Shown piece by piece: positions 8,801 through 15,645 of a stretch of 15,699 bases of DNA. Source of the stretch: DAIMZM01 sp036733985 (GTDB lineage Bacteria; Bacillota; Dehalobacteriia; UBA4068); contig DAIMZM010000057.1 of assembly GCA_036733985.1 (NCBI GenBank), positions 1-15,699 on the forward strand, written 5' to 3'. Within the stretch, counting starts at the first letter, position 1. Every line of letters begins with the position of its first letter. Below the pieces are notes generated by a model that saw nothing but the letters and a program-made list of their open reading frames with translations, searched no databases and had not been told where the DNA came from. A program made the position numbers and the translations under genes.

Positions 8801-9413
8801 TAAGGCCCGCCGGGCCGCCGCCGATAACGGCGACTTTCTTGCCGCTGGCCGGGGCAATTTCCGGCAGATAGGGGCTGGCCTTGGCCAGATCCTGGTCGCC
8901 GGCAAAGCGTTTCAAAGCGGCCAGAGCCACCGGCCCTTCCAGCAAGCTCCGGCGGCAAGCCTCCTCGCAGGGATGGGGGCAGACCCGGCCCAGGGAAGCC
9001 GGCAGCGGATAATACTCTTTCAACAGGCGCGCCGCTTCATCGAAGCAGCCTTCCGCAATCAGGCCCGCATAGCCCTGGCAATCGCTGCCGGCGGGGCAAG
9101 CCTTTTTGCAGGGGGCCTGGCAATCGCCCCGATGAACGGCCAGCAATTCAGCCAGGGCCGCCCGCCGCAGCTCGGTCAGGGTCTGGCCCTGAGTTGCCAC
9201 GTTCATCCCGGCTGCCGCCAGGGTTTCGCAAGCCTTCACCGGCGCTTCGCCATTGACGCTGACCACGCAGAGGCCGCAGTTGGCGCCGGGAGACAGCTTG
9301 ATATCATGGCAAAGCCGGGGGATCTGGATACCGGCAGCCAGCGCGGCGTTAAGCAGGGTCTCCCCTTCCCGGGCAACGATGGCTTGGCCATCGATCACAA
9401 GATTCACAGACAT
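5853..9413 (-). CDS. Giant fusion: [2Fe-2S] - GltD/NfnB-like NAD(P)H flavoprotein - 2[4Fe-4S] - degenerate molybdopterin oxidoreductase domain
   Basis: A 1186-residue electron-transfer protein. Residues 1-90 are a [2Fe-2S] domain (C35, C46, C49, C62). Residues 98-153 are a glutamate-synthase-small-subunit-type Fe-S region (C98, C102, C106, C112, then C145, C149, C153). Residues 193-495 are a two-dinucleotide flavoprotein (GGGPAG 198-203, GGGNTA 327-332, AGGDG 466-470). A Cys-rich linker (C561, C564, C566, C572) precedes two [4Fe-4S] motifs (C610/613/616/620 and C653/656/659/663). From 685 the sequence matches the start of formate dehydrogenase/NuoG (C689, C692, C696, C724 for one more [4Fe-4S]). 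No Cys or Sec is seen at the expected molybdenum-ligand site near 809-814, and the protein stops soon after YATPDGKAHLFP (1141-1152), where the C-terminal dinucleotide-binding domain normally follows. AAAGGGG precedes the ATG. Its place between the [2Fe-2S] and FAD subunit genes suggests an NAD(P)H or ferredoxin partner of the hydroxylase; that role is inferred. Confidence 0.9.
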   Translation of the reverse strand: MSVNLVIDGQAIVAREGETLLNAALAAGIQIPRLCHDIKLSPGANCGLCVVSVNGEAPVKACETLAAAGMNVATQGQTLTELRRAALAELLAVHRGDCQAPCKKACPAGSDCQGYAGLIAEGCFDEAARLLKEYYPLPASLGRVCPHPCEEACRRSLLEGPVALAALKRFAGDQDLAKASPYLPEIAPASGKKVAVIGGGPAGLTAAWLLARAGHQVAVFEAMPKAGGMLRYGIPEFRLPKAVLDQEISIIKAIGVTIECGRRISQADFARLQEEYDAVFLAIGAWQNTPLNLPGEDLPQVMSGLELLQKVALGQLPALGKQVAVVGGGNTAIDSVRTAIRLPGVERVSLIYRRSREQMPAFAEEVAEAELEGVELRFLLSPLEIKAAGQGLNVTLQVMELGEADASGRRSPVPVAGKVEELYCDSLIAAIGQQVAAPVPGNPALNRWGAIEAAANLATSLPGVFAGGDGANKGPGLAVEAIADGQRAAAVIDKYLQGIDYMPEQPAYAEQADLTAADFAHAAAAERQIPASLGKTERRKNFRESAGGFTVEQARAEGARCLECGCLDIYECKLLAYAREYGMAFPNDPALPHEAIDRRQPYLYRDPNKCIACGLCVRICKEIMGFGCWELDESGDRPTVRIARGGTLPEAYCISCGQCVAHCPVGALSEHNPRMKAVPLPPETCANTCNYCGVGCSVEVHHYGDKPIKVNPVYGGSLDANVLCSHGRFGWHTAMGDRDLTTPLIREQGELRPASWDEAYGRALEGLKQVQERHGQDAVGVIIADRMTNEEIYQSLRLAEALGTKSVYSANIYDGGVEEVFGLDCSTNSYQELANTDCILVLAADVPSYYAMLALPVQQAKFGHGAKLLLAAADGWNGFNFIADRRAVMEDDTRFIKELLKDCIDQGCVPENAEGFEALKASLAAVVPSEEAQAFAKDYREAPTAMIMLDRERASRETVRLAAALAVICGKIGRPNCGVIQMLQHNNTQTVSLLQIRSNMHCLLEDIKAGKIKGMVLGEQFIPDEEAPGLLEYTVLLDSARGPAFATADVFLPMPGYGAYNGTYCSAEGRVQQVNQIFSIPGGKDGWQVLDDLIKAAGGQALGSLAAVQKSLADRFPLYAPCLLGGQVFLADGPVRHQRGYATPDGKAHLFPAASGAPAFGEMCFADVPLCTWFGQLVSEGVLNVD

Positions 9414-9438
9414 AACTTATCCCCTTTCTCAGCTGAGG

Positions 9439-9906
9439 CTAAGCGTTGTTTAGTTTGACGTAGTTCTCGATGGCGTCGATGATGTATTCATAGCCGGTGC
9501 AGCGGCAGAGATTGCCGGAGATAGCCAGGCGGATCTCATTCCGGCTGGGATGGGGGTTCTCCTCCAAATAAGCCAGGGCTGTCATGATGAAGCCGGGGGT
9601 GCAATAGCCGCATTGGACGGCGTTGGCTTCCACAAAGCATTTCTGCAGCGGATGCAGGTCGTTGTTTTCCGCCAGGCCTTCGATGGTGACGATCTCTTTG
9701 CCATCGCATTGGGCAGCCGGGGTGATGCAGCTTTTGACTGCTTTGCCGTTCATGATCACGGTGCAAGCGCCGCATTCCCCTACCCCGCAGGCTTCTTTGG
9801 TGCCGGTCAGCTCCAGATCGGTACGGAGCAGCGAAGCCAGGGTCTGGTCGGGCCGGACTTCAGCGGTCACGGGTTTGCCATTGATTGTCAGATGAATCGT
9901 TATCAT
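9439..9906 (-). CDS. [2Fe-2S] subunit of a xanthine dehydrogenase-type molybdenum hydroxylase
   Basis: A 155-residue small subunit of the XdhC/CoxS type that relays electrons from the molybdenum centre to FAD. The N-terminal plant-type ferredoxin fold has CGVGECGACTV with C40, C45, C48 and then C60. The C-terminal all-helical domain has CGYCTPG (C99, C102) and CRC (C134, C136). All eight cluster ligands are present and the length is typical. AAGGAGG overlaps the stop codon of the molybdopterin subunit gene and lies 8 nt from the ATG, indicating tight translational linkage (13-bp gap). The fusion protein follows after 25 bp. The order large-small-fusion-FAD is unusual because the fusion splits the three-subunit set. 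Confidence 0.96.
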   Translation of the reverse strand: MITIHLTINGKPVTAEVRPDQTLASLLRTDLELTGTKEACGVGECGACTVIMNGKAVKSCITPAAQCDGKEIVTIEGLAENNDLHPLQKCFVEANAVQCGYCTPGFIMTALAYLEENPHPSRNEIRLAISGNLCRCTGYEYIIDAIENYVKLNNA

Positions 9907-9919
9907 TGTTCATCCCTCC

Positions 9920-12220
9920 TTACTGCTGCTGATGGAGCATTTCATACAGCTTCACCTTGTTAATGGGTATGCTGTGGATCTCGATATTCAGGGCATTGCG
10001 CAAGGCGTTCACCACGGAAGAGGCCACCCCTTCGGAACTGGGTTCGCCAATGGATTTGGAGCCAAAGGTGCCGGTGGGATCCTCGCATTCGAAGAGCATG
10101 GGCACGATTTCCGGCGTATCCAGGCTGGAAGGGATCATATAGGTATCCATATTGTCGCTGAGGATATGGCCGTCTTTCATGGCGATATTCTCCAGCATGG
10201 CAAAGCCCATGCCCATGACCACGCCGCCATGGATCTGGCCGGTGAGGTTCTTTGGGTTGATGATATTGCCGCAGTCATGGGCGGAGGTGACCCGCTCCAC
10301 CTTGATCTCGCCGGTTTCGGTATCCACTTCCACCTCGCTCACCACCACGCTGTAGGTATAGGTGGGGAAGCCGTCGCCGCAGCCTTTTTCTTCGTCAAAG
10401 TGCAAATGGGGCGGCTTGAACCAGGTCATCACGCCGCCCTGGCCGCCGGTCCAGTGATGGCATTCGCAAACAGCCTGCCAGGGGATCATGGCGTCCGGTA
10501 CGCCGGACAGTTTGAAGAAGCCGTCTTCCAGCACCACCATTTCCACAGGGGCGTGGAACATCATGGCGGCGGTATCCAGGAGCAGGCCCTTCAGCTCCTC
10601 GCCGGCCATTTTCACCGATTGGGCGCCCATCACCGTGCCCCGGGAAGCCGCGGTGATGCCGCTGTCCACGATGCCATGGGTATCCACTTTATTGATGCTG
10701 ATCAGGGCCGGATCCACGGAGAGGGCTTCCGCCAGGATTTGGGTATAAGCGGTATGCAGGCCCTGGCCGTTTTCCGCCAGGCCCACATTGCACATGACCG
10801 TGCCGTCGTCATGGACGATGGCCAGGCAGGCGTTGGCGTCCGGGGATTCGCCGCCCAGGCCGCAGCCCCGGTGGAAAATGCTGATGCCGATGCCCTTGCG
10901 GATCTTGCCCGTCTGTTTGGCGTATTCGTCCCGTTTGCGGCGGTAATCGGTTTTCTCGCAAACCTCTTTGATCATATCCGGCAGGATGATTTCCTGCTTG
11001 ATCTCCTGGCCGCAGGGATGGATATCCCCCTGCTTGAGCAGGTTCAGCTTCTTGAATTCCAGGGGATCCATGCCCACTGCCTGGGCCGCGTCCTCATAGA
11101 GCTGCTCCAAAGCGAAAATGGTCTGGGGCGCGCTGTAGCCCCGCATGGCGCCGGAAGTGACGGTATTGGTGAACACGCCCATGATATCCACTTTCACATT
11201 GGGGATATTGTACACCCCGGCAGCGTGGATTTTGGCCCGGAAGTTCATGAACTCATGCATATGGTAAGCGCCGCAGTTCTCGGTGATCTTGCACTGCACA
11301 GCCTGCAGATGGCCGTCATTGTTCACGCCCACCTTGTATTCCAGCTTAAAGGGATGCCGCTTGGTGCTGCATTTAACGGATTCTTCCCGGCTGGCCACGT
11401 ATTTTACCGGACGCCCGGTTTTCTGGGCCAGCATGGAGGCGCGGCCGATCACCATGCCCAGCAGCTCTTCCTTGCCGCCGAAAGCGCCGCCGATGGTAGT
11501 CTGGATCAGGCGGGACTTGGGCCGGGGCAGATTGCAGGCGTCCGCCACCCAGCGGCGGCCAAAGAAGGGATTGGCGCAGCCGGCATAAACGGTGATGCGG
11601 CCGTCCTTATCCGGCACGGCCACGGCAGCCTCGGTCTCAAAATAGATATGCTCCTGATGCCCGGTGGTATAGGTACGTTCAATGGTCTTATCGCATTTGG
11701 CAAAGGCCTCGTCCACATCGCCTTTGCGCACAAAGTGGGTGGCGTGGCTCCAGATATTGCCCTCGCATTCCGGATTGCCCTCATGGACCAGGGGCGCGCC
11801 GGGCGCCAGGGCTTCCTCAATGGTCAGCACCGGCTGCAATTCCTCATATTCCACTTCAATAGCTGCCAGGCCGGCCTTTAACGCCTGTTCGTTTTCCGCG
11901 GCCACAATGGCCACCGCGTCCCCTTCGTAACGGATACGGTCGGTCATATAGCAGTAATAACCCCAGCTCACCGGTTTATGCAAATCCTTGTAGGTCATCA
12001 CCGCCGCCACGCCGGGCACGGCTTCGGCCTTGCTCGTGTCAATGCTGAGCACCTTGGCCGAGACATAAGGGCTGTATAAAGCCCCAGCCACCAACATCCG
12101 GTGGAAGACCAGGTCAGCCGCATAGGTAGCCCGGCCGGAAACTTTATCCGCCGAATCCACCCGGAGCAAACTTTGGTTCAAATACTTGTAATTCCTCTCG
12201 ATTTCGCCAAAGTAAGGCAT
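9920..12220 (-). CDS. Molybdopterin-binding catalytic subunit, xanthine dehydrogenase family
   Basis: A 766-residue catalytic subunit of a three-subunit molybdenum hydroxylase, which uses water to hydroxylate a carbon in a (hetero)aromatic ring or an aldehyde. Recognisable motifs are GHQEHIYFE (187-195), GGAFGGKEE (244-252), GAMRGYSAPQ (357-366), ENGQGLHT (483-490) and SKSIGEP (721-727). By comparison with bovine xanthine oxidase, Q189 matches Q767, E251 matches E802, R360 matches R880, and E726 matches the catalytic base E1261. E802 and R880 distinguish purine hydroxylases from aldehyde oxidases, and the CO-dehydrogenase loop (AYRCSFR) is absent. A purine or a similar N-heterocycle is therefore a reasonable substrate guess, not a demonstrated one. 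An in-frame TTG at 12226 is too close to the ribosome site. ATG 12220 has GGGAGG 7 nt upstream. The gene starts 101 bp after acdB, the largest gap in the operon. Confidence 0.93.
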   Translation of the reverse strand: MPYFGEIERNYKYLNQSLLRVDSADKVSGRATYAADLVFHRMLVAGALYSPYVSAKVLSIDTSKAEAVPGVAAVMTYKDLHKPVSWGYYCYMTDRIRYEGDAVAIVAAENEQALKAGLAAIEVEYEELQPVLTIEEALAPGAPLVHEGNPECEGNIWSHATHFVRKGDVDEAFAKCDKTIERTYTTGHQEHIYFETEAAVAVPDKDGRITVYAGCANPFFGRRWVADACNLPRPKSRLIQTTIGGAFGGKEELLGMVIGRASMLAQKTGRPVKYVASREESVKCSTKRHPFKLEYKVGVNNDGHLQAVQCKITENCGAYHMHEFMNFRAKIHAAGVYNIPNVKVDIMGVFTNTVTSGAMRGYSAPQTIFALEQLYEDAAQAVGMDPLEFKKLNLLKQGDIHPCGQEIKQEIILPDMIKEVCEKTDYRRKRDEYAKQTGKIRKGIGISIFHRGCGLGGESPDANACLAIVHDDGTVMCNVGLAENGQGLHTAYTQILAEALSVDPALISINKVDTHGIVDSGITAASRGTVMGAQSVKMAGEELKGLLLDTAAMMFHAPVEMVVLEDGFFKLSGVPDAMIPWQAVCECHHWTGGQGGVMTWFKPPHLHFDEEKGCGDGFPTYTYSVVVSEVEVDTETGEIKVERVTSAHDCGNIINPKNLTGQIHGGVVMGMGFAMLENIAMKDGHILSDNMDTYMIPSSLDTPEIVPMLFECEDPTGTFGSKSIGEPSSEGVASSVVNALRNALNIEIHSIPINKVKLYEMLHQQQ

Positions 12221-12227
12221 AAACAAA

Positions 12228-12233
12228 CCTCCC
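12228..12233 (-). promoter_or_regulatory. Ribosome binding site that fixes the molybdopterin-subunit start
   Basis: GGGAGG on the minus strand lies 7 nt before ATG 12220. The alternative TTG at 12226 would begin only 1 nt after it, so ATG is preferred. Confidence 0.8.
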
Positions 12234-12253
12234 TCAAACCTTATTCCTCTAAC

Positions 12254-12292
12254 AATTGTTCCATAGACCTATTTCATAGAGTTATTCCATAG
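12254..12292. repeat. Three 13-bp imperfect tandem repeats upstream of the molybdopterin subunit gene
   Basis: Read on the plus strand the units are AATTGTTCCATAG (12254-12266), ACCTATTTCATAG (12267-12279) and AGTTATTCCATAG (12280-12292). All three share CATAG at the end and a T-rich core with exact 13-bp period. The left edge overlaps a perfect palindrome AACAATTGTT (12251-12260). The array lies in the 101-bp gap between acdB and the molybdopterin subunit gene, 34 bp before the latter's ATG. The arrangement suggests operator half-sites or a small duplication. I see no convincing promoter or terminator in the same gap. Function is unknown. Confidence 0.6.
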
Positions 12293-12321
12293 CGCCTGTT
12301 CAGGTAAACCTGTTCCGCTGT

Positions 12322-13002
12322 TTAAAGCATCACCCTGGCGTCCGCGGGCAATACGCCCTGGCTGTAGACAAAGCAGGGGTTGATATCCAGCTCTTTGATC
12401 TCCGGATTATCCCGGATCATGTCGCCGACTTTCAGCAGCAGCCCCGCCAGGGCCTCCACATCCTGGGGCTCCTTGCCGCGGATGCCCTGCAGCAAAGGGT
12501 AGCCCTTGATCTCGCCGATCATAGCCAGGGCGTCCGCCTTGCTGATGGGCAAGACGCGGAAGCTCACGTCTTTCAGCACTTCCACAAAGATGCCGCCCAA
12601 ACCGAACATCAGCGCCGGGCCAAAGGAGGCGTCCCGGGTCATGCCGATGATGGTTTCCACGCCGGGCTTGAGCATTTGGCAGACCAGGATGCCTTCGATC
12701 CTGGCCGCCGGGTCATAAGCCTTAACGTTGGTAAGGATGGCCGCGTAGGCGGCGGTAAGACTGTCCGGGCCGGCGATATTCACCTTAACGCCGCCGGCGT
12801 CGGATTTATGAAGAATGTCCGGGGAAACGATTTTCAGCACCACCGGATAACCGATGGCCTGGGCCGCGTCCAGGGCTTCCGCCTCGGATTTGGCCAGACA
12901 ACAGTTGGGCGCGGGGATGCCGTAATCGCCAAACAGCGCCCAGGCTTCATGCTCATAGAGATGGCGGCCGGCTGTTTTAGCAGCGCTGATCACTTTGTGC
13001 AT
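12322..13002 (-). CDS. acdB: ADP-forming acyl-CoA synthetase, beta (ATP-grasp) subunit
   Basis: A 226-residue ATP-grasp protein, the usual size of a free-standing beta subunit of ADP-forming acetate/aryl-acetate:CoA ligase. With the alpha subunit it converts acyl-CoA, ADP and phosphate into acid, CoA and ATP, conserving energy in the cytoplasm. Family signatures are GIPAPNCCLAKSEAEA (28-43), YPVVLKIVSPDILHKSDAGG (52-71), MLKPGVETIIGMTRDASFGP (110-129), FGLGGIFVEVLKDVSFRVLP (133-152) and ELDINP (204-209). The frame is open up to 13098, but ATG 13002 has GGGGAGG 5 nt upstream and begins the conserved region, while the extension overlaps iorB and has no similarity. The gene is 13 bp after iorB. 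The matching alpha subunit appears to be the partial gene at the right edge, on the other side of iorAB. Confidence 0.9.
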   Translation of the reverse strand: MHKVISAAKTAGRHLYEHEAWALFGDYGIPAPNCCLAKSEAEALDAAQAIGYPVVLKIVSPDILHKSDAGGVKVNIAGPDSLTAAYAAILTNVKAYDPAARIEGILVCQMLKPGVETIIGMTRDASFGPALMFGLGGIFVEVLKDVSFRVLPISKADALAMIGEIKGYPLLQGIRGKEPQDVEALAGLLLKVGDMIRDNPEIKELDINPCFVYSQGVLPADARVML

Positions 13003-13015
13003 AGCATCCTCCCCT

Positions 13016-13630
13016 TTATTCCGGCTGGGCGGCCAGATAGGCTTCCTGGCCCAGGCGGAACGCTTCCACATTGGCTTCAATGGTCTTTTCCGGCACATTT
13101 TCCTTCAGTACGCTGAGGATGGTTTCCTCGTCAAAGAGAAAGAGACCGCTGGCAAAGGCCGCGCCCAGCATCACGGCGCTTAAGACTTTGGCGCTGCCGG
13201 CCTGGGCAGCCAGGCCGCCGCCGTCAAAAGCCACCACCTTGGCGCCGATGGCTTCCAGGGCGGCGATGATCTCCGCCACTTCCGGATATTTCAGATCGCC
13301 GATTTTGACGTCTACCGGCGGCTGGGCCACGGTGTTGATGATGGCGACGCCGCTCTCAGCCAGATAAGGCACGCCCAGCCGCAGGGCTTCCAGGGGTTCC
13401 AGGGCCAGCACCAGGTCGGCGGTGCCTTTGCCCAGCAGCGGCGCATAAACGGCTTCGCCGATGCGCACATGGGACGCTACCGCGCCGCCCCGCTGGGCAG
13501 CGCCGAAAGTCTCCCCTACCCGGGCATTATACTTGTCGCCATGGGCGCGGATGGTCGCTTCCGCGATCATATGGGAAATCTTGATGCTGCCTTGGCCGCC
13601 GATACCGGCTATAATATAGTTTCTCTCCAT
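13016..13630 (-). CDS. iorB: Indolepyruvate:ferredoxin oxidoreductase, beta (gamma-domain) subunit
   Basis: A 204-residue small subunit of a 2-oxoacid:ferredoxin oxidoreductase. It begins MERNYIIAGIGGQGSIKISH, the GxGGQG signature of the POR/KOR gamma-type domain. It continues with GETFGAAQRGGAVASHVRIG (about 42-61) and ADLVLALEPLEALR (about 73-86), both typical of IorB. It works with IorA to oxidise aryl-pyruvates to aryl-acetyl-CoA with reduction of ferredoxin. The frame is open upstream to 13699, but ATG 13630 has AAGGAGG (13639-13645) 8 nt upstream. That site lies inside the last codons of iorA, and only 2 nt separate the iorA stop from this start, so translation is probably coupled. The length is normal. 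Confidence 0.94.
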   Translation of the reverse strand: MERNYIIAGIGGQGSIKISHMIAEATIRAHGDKYNARVGETFGAAQRGGAVASHVRIGEAVYAPLLGKGTADLVLALEPLEALRLGVPYLAESGVAIINTVAQPPVDVKIGDLKYPEVAEIIAALEAIGAKVVAFDGGGLAAQAGSAKVLSAVMLGAAFASGLFLFDEETILSVLKENVPEKTIEANVEAFRLGQEAYLAAQPE

Positions 13631-13632
13631 GA

Positions 13633-15588
13633 CTAGCGCCTCCTTACCTTGATGGCCTTCTGGGGGCAGACTTGCTGGCAAAGGCCGCAATCCACGCACA
13701 GCACGCTATCGATACCGGATTTCTTCTCAGTGGCATTGTATTTGATGCCCGGGCAGCCCAGGGCCACGCAGCTGCGGCAGCCGTCGCAGTCGTTCAGATT
13801 GACAAAGGTCTTGGCCAGGCCCTTTTTCACCCGGCGCTGTTTTTGCAGCTGGCATTCACCGGTGAGGATGACCACAGCAGGCCCGGCATAGTCCAGGGCC
13901 CGTGAGATCACATCCTCGGCGGCGGCCCGGTCGTAAGCGTCGCAGGTTTCCACGAATTCCAGGCCCATAGCTTTGACAATGGCCGGGATATCCGCCTGGG
14001 GGGTTTCCTCGCCAAAGGCGTTGTAGCCGGTATTGGGATTAGGCTGATGCCCGGTCATGCAGGTCCAGCGGTTGTCCAGGATCAGGAAGGTGATATCGGA
14101 CTGATTATAGACCACGTTCATCAGGGCCGGCAGTATGGTATGGAAGAAGGTGCTGTCGCCGCAAACCGCCACCAGCTTGCCGTCCTGATAACCGATCTTG
14201 CTCTGGCCATGGGCCATGCTGATGCCGGAACCCATCACATAAATGGTATCCAGCATATCATAGGGGGTATCCGCCTTATAGCCCTTGGATTCCGCCTTAT
14301 TGGCCGGGTCGCCGCCGGCGAAGATGCCGTAGCCCCCCTGCTCATAGCAGCCGATATCGCCGTTGACGATATGTACGGCTTCCTCCGGATACTTGGCCAG
14401 GGCTGCTTTAAGGGCGCTGTAGGTGCCCAGATGGGAGCAGCCGGCGCAGAGGGTGGAGGAACGGGGGATGATCAGGGACGCCTTCTCGGCCCGGACAGCG
14501 GCTTTGGAGTCGGCCTGGATGGCCTGGCCGAAGCGGGGCGCCAGGGCCGCGGCCACGATATCCGTGTTCAGCTCGCCATAAGGGGGGAACAGATCGCCAT
14601 AGGCTTTACCGGCAATGGTCACGCAGCAGCCTTGGGCCTGCAAATAAGCCCGGGTCATATTTTCCACCACCGGATCCCCTTCTTCAATGAAGAAGATTTG
14701 TTCCAGGCCGTTGGCAAAGTCTGAGATCAGCTGTTCCGGCAAGGGGTAAATGAAGCCCAGCTTGAGAAAGGCCACCTGCCCGGCCAGGCCCAGACGGTTC
14801 ACCGCTTCCCGGGCATAAGCGGCGCCCAGGCCGGTGGCGATGATGCCGATTTTCGCGCCGCCGGGTTTTTCCATCTTGTTGAAGCGGCTCTCATTGGCCA
14901 GCTTCCGGGCGGCGGGCAAGACGCTGTGCAGCCATTGATGCTTATACACCGCGCCGGGAGGCCCGTAAACATTCCAGCGGTAGCCCATTTGATAATGTTT
15001 ATTAAAGCCCAGGGCATTGGGCTTTTCCTTCACCTGGCCGAACAGCACGTCGCCGCTGGCATGGGAAATCCGGCTGACGCTGCGCAGGAACACGGGCAGG
15101 GCCAGTTCTTCGGAAATGTCAAAAGCTTCCTTAGCCATGTCCTTGGCTTCCTGCTGGTTTTCCGGTTCCAGGCAGGGGATCTCGGCATAGGCGGCGGCAA
15201 AACGGGTATCCTGCTCATTGGAAGAATAATGGGCGTCCGGATCATCCGCCACCACCACCACGAAACCGCCCTTGACGCCGCCGTAAGGCAGGGTCATGAA
15301 GGTATCCATCACCACGTTCAGGCCCGCGTTCTTCATGGCCGTCATGGTGCGGCCGCCAGCCAGGGACGCGCCGGCAGCCACTTCAAAGGCCACTTTCTCA
15401 TTGATGCTCCATTCCACATAGAAACCGGCTTCCCGGGAGGCTTCCATCAGCACTTCGCCGATTTCCGAAGACGGCGTACCCGGATAGGCGGCCATCAGCT
15501 GGACGCCGGCCTCCACCGCGCCCCGGGCAATGGCTTCGTTGCCCATCAGCAGGTCCCGCTGGCCTGCTTGCTGTAAGATCTTCTGCAT
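13633..15588 (-). CDS. iorA: Indolepyruvate:ferredoxin oxidoreductase, alpha subunit
   Basis: A 651-residue thiamine-diphosphate enzyme that decarboxylates aryl-pyruvates (from Trp, Phe or Tyr transamination) to aryl-acetyl-CoA, reducing ferredoxin. The N-terminal pyrimidine-type domain includes AAYPGTPSSEIGE (33-45). The TPP-binding domain has CAGCSHLGTYSAL (381-393), NGDIGCYE (409-416) and GDSTFFHT (477-484), followed by LDNRWTCMTGHQPNP (504-518). Two C-terminal [4Fe-4S] motifs are C601/604/607/612, with a 4-residue last gap, and C631/634/637/641. Two motifs differ from my expectation: CPGCPHR is usual where CAGCSHL stands, and the DN-x-x-T-A-MTG loop reads TCMTG. A related oxoacid may therefore be the true substrate. 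GAGGAG lies about 8 nt before the ATG, 57 bp after the acdA fragment. Confidence 0.94.
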   Translation of the reverse strand: MQKILQQAGQRDLLMGNEAIARGAVEAGVQLMAAYPGTPSSEIGEVLMEASREAGFYVEWSINEKVAFEVAAGASLAGGRTMTAMKNAGLNVVMDTFMTLPYGGVKGGFVVVVADDPDAHYSSNEQDTRFAAAYAEIPCLEPENQQEAKDMAKEAFDISEELALPVFLRSVSRISHASGDVLFGQVKEKPNALGFNKHYQMGYRWNVYGPPGAVYKHQWLHSVLPAARKLANESRFNKMEKPGGAKIGIIATGLGAAYAREAVNRLGLAGQVAFLKLGFIYPLPEQLISDFANGLEQIFFIEEGDPVVENMTRAYLQAQGCCVTIAGKAYGDLFPPYGELNTDIVAAALAPRFGQAIQADSKAAVRAEKASLIIPRSSTLCAGCSHLGTYSALKAALAKYPEEAVHIVNGDIGCYEQGGYGIFAGGDPANKAESKGYKADTPYDMLDTIYVMGSGISMAHGQSKIGYQDGKLVAVCGDSTFFHTILPALMNVVYNQSDITFLILDNRWTCMTGHQPNPNTGYNAFGEETPQADIPAIVKAMGLEFVETCDAYDRAAAEDVISRALDYAGPAVVILTGECQLQKQRRVKKGLAKTFVNLNDCDGCRSCVALGCPGIKYNATEKKSGIDSVLCVDCGLCQQVCPQKAIKVRRR

Positions 15589-15602
15589 AATGCTCTCTCC
15601 TC

Positions 15603-15629
15603 TTATATAAAGGTTGGCTGTTATATAAA
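15603..15629. repeat. 9-bp direct repeat TTATATAAA in the acdA-iorA gap
   Basis: TTATATAAA occurs at 15603-15611 and again at 15621-15629, separated by 9 bp. On the minus strand the two TATATA-like blocks resemble -10 elements, but no good -35 box lies 16-18 bp upstream of either. They may reflect only the AT-rich leader or an internal promoter for iorA. Confidence 0.35.
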
Positions 15630-15645
15630 AAATTCACTTCCAGGC

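Noticed and set aside
5853..9413. Frameshift-joined separate genes rather than a true fusion
   Set aside because: The frame is continuous over 1186 codons with family motifs in every region, and I saw no second ribosome site at a domain boundary. The sequence supports a real fusion.
9932..11881. A 649-codon open frame on the plus strand, antisense to the molybdopterin subunit gene
   Set aside because: It mirrors a GC-rich gene with clear family motifs, its product is His/Gly/Ala-rich with no recognisable domain, and it has no convincing ribosome site. Similar antisense frames at 1049-1984, 5967-6917, 7032-7817, 8487-9458 and 14047-14724 are rejected for the same reason.
12254..12292. CRISPR or plasmid-type iterons
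   Set aside because: The 13-bp units have no spacers, there are only three of them, and no cas or replication gene is nearby. An operator or local duplication fits better.
12221..12321. Internal promoter before the molybdopterin subunit gene
   Set aside because: I found no -35/-10 pair with acceptable spacing. TTTACC and ATAACT are the nearest and are weak.
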